Shown here: positions 57,768 to 64,000 of the stretch, in pieces
How the letters are laid out: each line of letters begins with the position of its first letter
How positions within the stretch are numbered: the first letter of the stretch is position 1
Assembly (NCBI RefSeq): GCF_051622035.1
Contig: NC_135355.1
Coordinates: 33,089,986 to 33,153,985, forward strand
Source of the DNA: Arctopsyche grandis
Lineage: Eukaryota; Arthropoda; Insecta; Trichoptera; Hydropsychidae
Direction: 5' to 3'
DNA length: 64,000 bases
Notes under the pieces: generated by a model
Seen by the model: only the letters and a program-made list of their open reading frames with translations
Database searches by the model: none
What the model was told of the DNA's origin: nothing
Made by a program: the position numbers and the translations under genes

Positions 57768-57835
57768 CCATAGTGACGACTTGGAGCTAATCTGTAATGC
57801 TACTATGGCAAAATTTAAATAAATAAAGAAATGGT
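57768..57835 (+). repeat. SINE 3' end, type-3 hairpin plus A-rich tail
   Basis: CCATAGTGACGACTTGGAGC, TAATCTGTAATG, then CTACTATGGC, followed by AAATTTAAATAAATAAAG. Nearly identical to 59468-59508. The left stem base A has lost its partner here (TGCTACTATGG instead of TATCACTATGG). Confidence 0.65.
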
Positions 57836-58060
57836 TCAATGTAAATAAATCATTGATGTGTAAGCTAAAAAACAATGGTCCAAGATAAGAGCCTTGCGGT
57901 ACACCACAGCAGGCTGCTACACATCAGATCCCTAATCTTTCTATGATCGTGTTTTCATATAAATGATGCTTAAAGTAATAAGTAAAAAAATGTTTTTATA
58001 TTATAAGAAATATCAATATAAAAAGTGTATACAATATTTACTTGGAATTTTTGCAACATA
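57835..58060 (-). pseudogene. LINE family D: RT motif fragment, copy 1
   Basis: On the minus strand, 57905-57842 reads GVPQGSYLGPLFFSLHINDL, the reverse-transcriptase GVPQGSxLGPxLFxxxIND motif. Flanking sequence to 58060 matches 53103-53290. It is directly preceded by a SINE-type 3' hairpin and A-rich tail (57768-57835). No longer frame survives. Confidence 0.75.
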
Positions 58061-58927
58061 TGCCAAGCCAAAATCATTTATTGTATGTATTTTTAGTTAG
58101 TTTAACGAAATATGTACATATGTAACTCTACATTTTTATATCTACGGTCAAAGTATGAATCCATGTACATATGTATGTATATTTAAAATAAAAAAGACTG
58201 AGTATGAATGTATTTATGTGCAATTTTTGTTTATAATATTTGACCAATAGATATGGTTGAACATTGTTAAATCGTGTTACAATAATTCGACTCTGTGTAG
58301 TTTCGTCCTCTCTTATATAAATATTCCGTTATAATTGTGATATCTGTCAATCTCCTGTCATGTTGCCGAAACACTGACTTGAGTCGAACGTGAAAGTTAT
58401 TTTTTAATACACGATTGCAAACTCAGCTTGATTTATCCAAGCCGATGCTGGCTAAGATCATTGCCGAATGAAACATAAAGGCGAACAAAGTTTTTGAATT
58501 AACGTAAATGACTATCAATTTATAGAGAACGCGCCGTTTGAAATACCCTCGTCAACTAAACAATAGTCTCGAAACGAACAGGCCAATGCCACCAACGACA
58601 AGAAAGGTTTGTTCTTCATTCATCTGAAACGTTTGTATGCAAAAAACTCTCAAAATGCTTTCTTTGTACGTTATTTAAAAAAAATGTAAATTTATTTTAC
58701 ATCATACAAACAATGCAAATTGCTATTCGCTTTTCCCATACCGGTAAATGAGTAAATTTTACATTACTTAACCCTATTTTTGTATAGAACTAAACGAGTT
58801 TTAAATATGACAAGCTTAACGGTATTGCTTTTATATAGTACAAAATTTATCAATACTTACATATATTATAAAATGAGCATCGAGTTTTCTTAACATCAAC
58901 AGTATCTTTAAAGTTAAGGAAAATTTC
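58061..58927. other. No feature recognised
   Basis: AT-rich sequence with an ACATATGTATGTATA motif at about 58165. No coding frame or repeat partner. Confidence 0.45.
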
Positions 58928-59620
58928 CAGCAACGTAGCTCAGTGGTTAGCGTGTAATGCTTTCAACTGAGAGGTCTTGAGTTCATTCCTTGGCCCGGTG
59001 TTGCTTGCCAGATTGGTCAGACAGATATATTAACCAGCAGCGTGGTCTAGTGGTGAGTATTAAATTATTTCGTTCTTCTAAATGTCACCGGTTCGATTCC
59101 CACTAAGAGTCTCGTTGTTGGCTAGACTTTGGTTTGTCGAGGTCAAACGTTTTTTATCAGAATTTGCAAATTTTTCTGATTTTAATTGAAAAGGTTCCTA
59201 TAAAATTGGCTTTTCCTTCCCAATTTTCTGTTGCAAACCTTTAGTTATTGTTATATTCCAGGTTTCGCCAGATTTCTCAACACAGATGTCTCTGTGGTTG
59301 TTTATCGAACGTAAAAATTCGTATTGTTACATGAAAAATGTTATTAATCGTATTTATACGATGTTTGTAGTATCTCACCATAGATGTCAGGTATTGTTTC
59401 GATTTACATGTGTATGTATTTAGATGTCTCGTTAATTACGAGTTTTCAATATTTTGTAATAAATTAGCCATAGTGACGACCTGGAGCTAATCTGTAATAT
59501 CACTATGGCGAAATTGTAAAAAAATAAATAAATATGTGACTACAGGTCGATTGTTTCCTATAAAAGTTTGCCAATTTATCCGATTTCATTGTTGAAACAG
59601 TTCCACTAAATTATTTAACG
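58928..59620 (+). mobile_element. SINE inserted inside another SINE
   Basis: The outer SINE has head CCAGCAACGTAGCTCAGTGG at 58930 and box-B remnant GAGTTCATTCC, and stops at CAGATAT near 59028. The inner SINE 59035-59535 is complete: ACCAGCAGCGTGGTCTAGTG, box B CGGTTCGATTCCC, CACAGATGTCTCTGTG block, hairpin 59468-59508 and an AAATAAATAAATA tail. Sequence after it (GTGACTACAGGTCGATTG, then TTGTTGAAACAGTTCC) is exactly the body that the outer SINE lacks. Confidence 0.85.
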
Positions 59621-59634
59621 TTTTTTTTTTTTGA

Positions 59635-59675
59635 CCATTGTGGCATTACAGGGAGAACCTAATGCGCCACAATGG
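59635..59675 (-). repeat. Terminal hairpin, type 4, reverse orientation
   Basis: CCATTGTGGC and GCGCCACAATGG flank a loop that on the minus strand carries GCATTAGG and CTGTAATG. A T-run precedes it (reversed A tail). Confidence 0.65.
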
Positions 59676-60394
59676 CCTACATAAAAAAATAATAAAATAA
59701 AATAAGAGAGGGAGAAAACAAAAAATAAAATTAAAAATTAAAAGTTACAAAAAAAACCAAAAGCAAAATATTAAGATACAAAAAAAAATACAGCATTTAA
59801 CACGATCATAAAAAACTTAATAGTTATTAAAATTTAAAATAAGAAAAAAATACAAATACAGGAATGTCTTGCACCTGCAGCCTGTTCCAATAAATAAGAA
59901 CAAGTACAGGTACAAAACATCCCTGTGAGGCCCAAATGGAAGAGAGTAGATTAAGATTCCACTCATACATCACATTCAAATTAAGAAAGTAATGATGAGC
60001 GCAGGTTACCAGATAAATATGTTAAAATAATATCCGATAATCAACGTTCACCAAGGTGGAAAATATCGCATTCAGGGACGGCAGCAACGATCTCATTGAG
60101 AAGTCGAATAGCTCTTGGTATAGGAGCCATTCGAAAAAGAACTGTGCGAGCAGGAGATACAGCCATCAAATGATGATGTCTACCACGCATATAATTATTA
60201 GGTACATAAAGTCCCAACTGTTCCAGCAACAACGGGCATGACGTATTACCACGCAGTAGCTGGAGAACAAAACGAATTAACGAATTATCTAGCTACCAAT
60301 CCCGTTTCGCATTTCGAATTTGTTGATTATAATAAATATGCTACCCACCTACATAAGAATTTGTCCATAGTTGTCTTTATGATATTGAAACGTA
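59676..60394. other. A-rich stretch and unique sequence
   Basis: 59690-59860 is strongly A-rich on the plus strand, possibly the body of the reversed element ending in hairpin 59635-59675. 60030-60300 is more balanced, with short overlapping frames on both strands and none recognisable. Confidence 0.4.
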
Positions 60395-60710
60395 CATAGG
60401 TAATTGGCACTCGTCAACTACTGGTATACTATCGCTGATCATTTGATCTCACATTCGCGCCAAAAATGCTTCGACGTATGAACGAGCGGGATACAACAGC
60501 CAATAAGGTCTCGCGACCCATCGACCTATAACCTCTCTGTGCTAAGAGTACACGCTTGGATATAATTATTAGGCGATTTTGGACCGTTATTCATTCAGAG
60601 CTGGCAGGGAGACGGATTAGGAACAATGAACCATCCCTACGACCACTACTACATTCTTAACTCCGATCTCGGAAATTCCTCTGCACGTCCAAACCACAAT
60701 ATTGTCTAAA
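60395..60710 (+). repeat. Family H repeat, copy 3
   Basis: GGCACTCGTCAACTACTGGT, CAACAGCCAATAAGGTCTCG, CGACCCATCGACC and CTCCGATCTCGGAAA align with 6605-6905. The ends are not clean enough to define terminal repeats. Confidence 0.72.
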
Positions 60711-61760
60711 TATAATTGTTTGTAATGTAAAAAAAGCGTTTACCTGTAATAAAAAAAATCGTTGGAGAAGATTAATTATTCTAGATTCGAAATAAAAGTT
60801 GAAAACGAATAGCTTTTATTATGATTTGAAAGAAACAGTATCGAAGACTGGCTCAATGTCAAAGATACATATGTACACATGTTAAAAGCATACATATTTA
60901 ATAATAATATGTTGACTTCGAAGATGTGGCACATAAGCCGGAAATATTTGAGTTGAAAGCCATAATGGAATATCCAAACATGTCATATGCGTCATGCCTT
61001 TTAAGGTTTAAAAATATAATATACACCCAAGAGTATATATTTTATGTGTGTGTGTGTGTATACATTTTTGATTATTTGAAAGGAAAAGCGTTTCACAAAC
61101 AGCACTTTCTATACTTGTAGAATGAATTAAACCGGATGATATCTTGAATGCGGACAGAGAATTTGCATAAGCCGTCAGATATCCATTTCAGACGCGTCCA
61201 TAATAGACTAGTGGAGCCTTTGTGCCGAACCAAAGGCATATTTTCCATTTCAATGGATTATTTATGACTTGCATATTCAATTGTTGAACAGTCTCCGACG
61301 CTGAAGCGGCCTAAATCGATATTTTGTGTCAAGTGCTACTATGCATTCGCCGTTACACACAATCCTAATAAAATAAGTAGATAGAGATGAACTTTCGCGA
61401 AAAGAATATACGTATGTATGTATGTATGTACGATACGTATGAGCAAGATTACTGAGATAATCTTCGACAATAAATACGGTCAGTGGTGGAGAAGGACGTC
61501 AGAGAAAAGGATCAAAGATCCGGTTGTTTGCTCGACGGTGTTGTTAAAGTTCTTGTTAATCCACGAAAAAATAGTATTATGCGGCCACGAACAACAGTTT
61601 GAGAAATGTTCTTATCTTAGGCAACGCTTACAGACTCAATTACAGCCATAAGCTTGTGATAAACTCGGCTTTTCCCAGAGCGGCAAAAAATAACACGCTG
61701 CGACAATTTTGCACGGTTTTATTATACGATAAGTGCCGATATAATATTGTATGTATGTTT
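60711..61760. other. No feature recognised
   Basis: Contains a (GT)n run at about 61045 and (ATGT)n at 61410-61430. No gene supported. Confidence 0.45.
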
Positions 61761-62197
61761 ATACTGTTTTCAAACAACCACATAATTTTTGCGGGTTTCG
61801 AAGCATGAAATTTTTAATTTCAAATAAAAAAAGTCGAAAATAAAGATAGAAAGAGGTAAATTTTCACATCAGACAAATTTAACCACATCACAATTGAATT
61901 TGTCTGATTGTTTTATTACAAAATACTCATTGATTACAATATAATTATAATCAAATGATAGAAATAAGAAAAACAGCCAACATACTGCTTTCAAACAACC
62001 ACATAATTTTTGCGGGTTTCGAAGCATGAAATTTTTAATTTCAAATAAAAAAAGTCGAAAATAAAGATAGAAAAGAGGTACATTTTCACATCAGACAAAT
62101 TTAACCACATCACAATTGAATTTGTCTGTTTTATTACAAAATACTCATTGATTACAATATAATTATAATCAAATGATAGAAATAAAAAAACAGCCAG
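61761..62197. repeat. Recent ~217-bp tandem duplication
   Basis: Copy 1 61761-61979, copy 2 61982-62197. They differ by only a few bases or short indels across TTTGCGGGTTTCGAAGCATG, ACATCAGACAAATTTAACC and TCAAATGATAGAAATAA. The second copy runs directly into the SINE at 62193. Confidence 0.92.
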
Positions 62198-62640
62198 CAG
62201 TATGGCTCGGTGATTGCGTTTATGTTTAGCACCGAGAGGTTACCGGGTTCAATTCCGTGCTAATCTTTAATGCCGCTAGTCAGAATTGGATATGTGTGAC
62301 TCCAAGTCGATCGTTTCCTTTCAGAGTTTGCCAATTTATCTGGTTTTATTGTTGAAACGGTTCCTCCATCGAATTGGTAAAAACCATCCTACCCGTTATG
62401 TCACAAATATCTGAATTTAATTTATGTACAATATGTAAAAATTTATGCGCAAGTCTAAATTCATAGATGACTCTATGGATTAATTAATTCATTGTTAATT
62501 TCGTATTCTTCAGCCTCTAGAAATCAAAAATCTGCAATGTTTGTAATTAATTGGGGTTTACCTGTTAGGCATTCTTGGTATATATCTACATACATATGTA
62601 TGTATGTAAAATAAAAATAAAATATGGAATTATGAAATGC
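62193..62640 (+). mobile_element. tRNA-headed SINE, degraded type-1 end
   Basis: Head CAGCCAGCAGTATGGCTCGG, box B GGGTTCAATTCC, body AAGTCGATCGTTTCCTTTC and TTGTTGAAACGGTTCC, CATAGATGACTCTATG block, decayed hairpin near 62550-62580 (GGGGTTTACCTGTTAGGC), tail AAAATAAAAATAAAAT. It starts exactly at the end of a ~217-bp tandem duplication. Confidence 0.85.
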
Positions 62641-63098
62641 TATGTAAGCTATGAAATGTAAAATATATGCGTTCCATATAAAGATTAAATTATTTTCGTC
62701 TGATAATTATTTAAATAAAACCAATTGGTCAGGATAATTCAAAGTATTATTACAAATGTATCAAAAAAATCATTCAATAAAAACCATTATATAAGATAAA
62801 CCCTCTGTTATTGAATTTTTCATCATACATACATATTTGGAGCATTTCAATTATCAATAAGTTTTCAAGAATGTGCATTGTGGTCTCGAGAAGAAAACCT
62901 TGTGTTGGAATTGTGCCAAGAAATGAAGGAAAGCCTTTCTAAATATTTATCAAGTGCGGTTATAGGAATGGACATCGAGAGGATGAAGTCAAAGCTAAAG
63001 CATAATATAGCATTATTAAGATACAAAAAATTAATAAACTTCAGGTGAATATGCTTGTATTTATCACATTTTATTTGTACCTACAAATCATTAAAAAA

Positions 63099-63357
63099 AT
63101 GAGCCGTCATATTTGAAAGTGGCAATAGTCCAATTTTCAGTTCCAAAAACACTATTTCCGTTTGACTTAATTCACAAATTACTATCACTTATTTTAATTC
63201 GATATGTCTAGAATCTCGGAAAAGCAGAATATACGTATAACCGGCCACCAGTATATTTATTAATATTATTAAGCGCATAAGTTTATATTTAATGGTTTGC
63301 GAAATATTTCTTGAAAGGAAGAAAAGTGGAATTTTGCCCTTTCAAATATGGCAGCTT
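63099..63357. mobile_element. MITE family M, copy C
   Basis: GAGCCGTCATATTTGAAAGT left and CTTTCAAATATGGCAGCTTA right; interior GTTTGACTTAATTCACAAAT and ATTTCTTGAAAGGAAGAAAA align with copy B. It ends where the LINE family C coding remnant starts. Confidence 0.85.
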
Positions 63358-64000
63358 ATATGTATAATCAAATCACATTCAAGCATGTCATTAGTTCAGA
63401 TCTGAAAATCCCCTCTGGAGAAAGTCTGAAATGGCAGTCAGTAATAAAATATTTAGGAGTAACGTTCGATAAAAGAATGAGATGGGCACCTCACATTGAG
63501 GCAGCGAAATGCAATGCGATGCGGGTTATATCCTCAATATATCCAATATTTAATCGCCATAGTTCTTTATCAACTCAAAATAAAATAAAATTATATCGCG
63601 CGCTCATATTACCATTATTAACCGACATGCTTCACCTGTATGGAATAACGCCTCGAATACTAACCTTTCCAAGCTCCAAGGAATACAAAATGAATCCTTA
63701 AAAATAATTTATAATACACCCATATATACTAACTTGAAAAAACTGCATGCCATATATAATATTCCGTTTGTTACATACATTACTAACAAACTAACCAGTA
63801 GATTCTATGACAGAATCACTAATAACCATACTAACACACTTGTGAAGAGTCTCGGTGATTACAACAAAATGTCTATACCCTTCAGGTATAAACACAGATT
63901 ACCTAAACACAATCTGCTTTAGGTCATCGACTTTAGAGAGTCTTTAATTAATATTATGTATCAGATGTATTATGAGCATTTATAAGGATTGTAAATAGGT
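63358..64000 (+). pseudogene. LINE family C (Jockey-like) C-terminal fragment, runs off window
   Basis: The first frame encodes SLKWQSVIKYLGVTFDKRM, RWAPHIEAAKC and IKLYRALILPLLTDMLHLYG, the post-palm region of Jockey-clade reverse transcriptases (KYLGV.LD...W..HI). A frameshift near 63690 leads to a tail with KKLHAIYNIPFVTYITNKL and YDRITNNHTN, stop near 63922. The 5' end abuts MITE copy C, so the MITE sits at the truncation point. The 3' UTR matches 15135-15291 in reverse orientation. Confidence 0.85.

Overview
The window is AT-rich, transposon-dense genomic DNA from an animal, most probably an insect. The only host gene I can support is a Discs-large (Dlg/PSD-95)-type MAGUK on the minus strand. 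Seven coding exons splice in a consistent phase and encode PDZ1, PDZ2, PDZ3 and the start of the PDZ3-SH3 linker. They lie at 46852-46661, 38955-38875, 36874-36659, 36581-36452, 36292-36226, 34850-34640 and 27737-27580. The L27/N-terminal exons and the SH3 and guanylate-kinase exons were not found, so they probably lie outside the window: 5' exons beyond 64000, 3' exons below position 1. Most of the 64 kb may therefore be intron of this one locus. The order of insect cannot be fixed from what I see.

The rest is a layered record of mobile elements. (1) LINEs: one intact 985-codon RTE-type endonuclease/reverse transcriptase inside the intron before the last dlg exon (32615-29658, minus), a truncated relative at 5905-6446, and decayed fragments of at least four other LINE families (37950-38365; 45365-45720 and 47697-48715; 53085-53290 and 57835-58060; 63358-64000 and 15135-15291). 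(2) About seventeen tRNA-headed SINE copies with a shared body and a 3'-terminal hairpin. The hairpin stem comes in several unrelated sequences while the loop is similar. (3) DNA transposons: three hAT-like elements with near-perfect 8-bp target duplications (16421-16970, 18817-20079, 25212-25924), a TA-flanked element (2237-3198), a MULE-like foldback with a 9-bp duplication (18272-18591), and a three-copy ~260-bp MITE. (4) Helitrons: a clean 757-bp copy (50958-51714), a 294-bp copy nested in a LINE that is itself nested in another Helitron (45259-46453), and one (about 20551-21829) whose interior is a 26-bp T-rich and a 68-bp GC-rich minisatellite.

Several anonymous repeat families (called A, B, C, E, F, G and H below) recur on both strands. 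A and B together form a ~1-kb inverted repeat 150 bp from the last dlg exon. Stretches not listed hold AT-rich sequence with short palindromic ATATGTATGTACATA-type motifs and no recognisable gene. No rRNA gene, bona fide tRNA gene, CRISPR array or prokaryotic signal was seen. All homology statements come from reading the sequence by eye; no alignments or searches were run.
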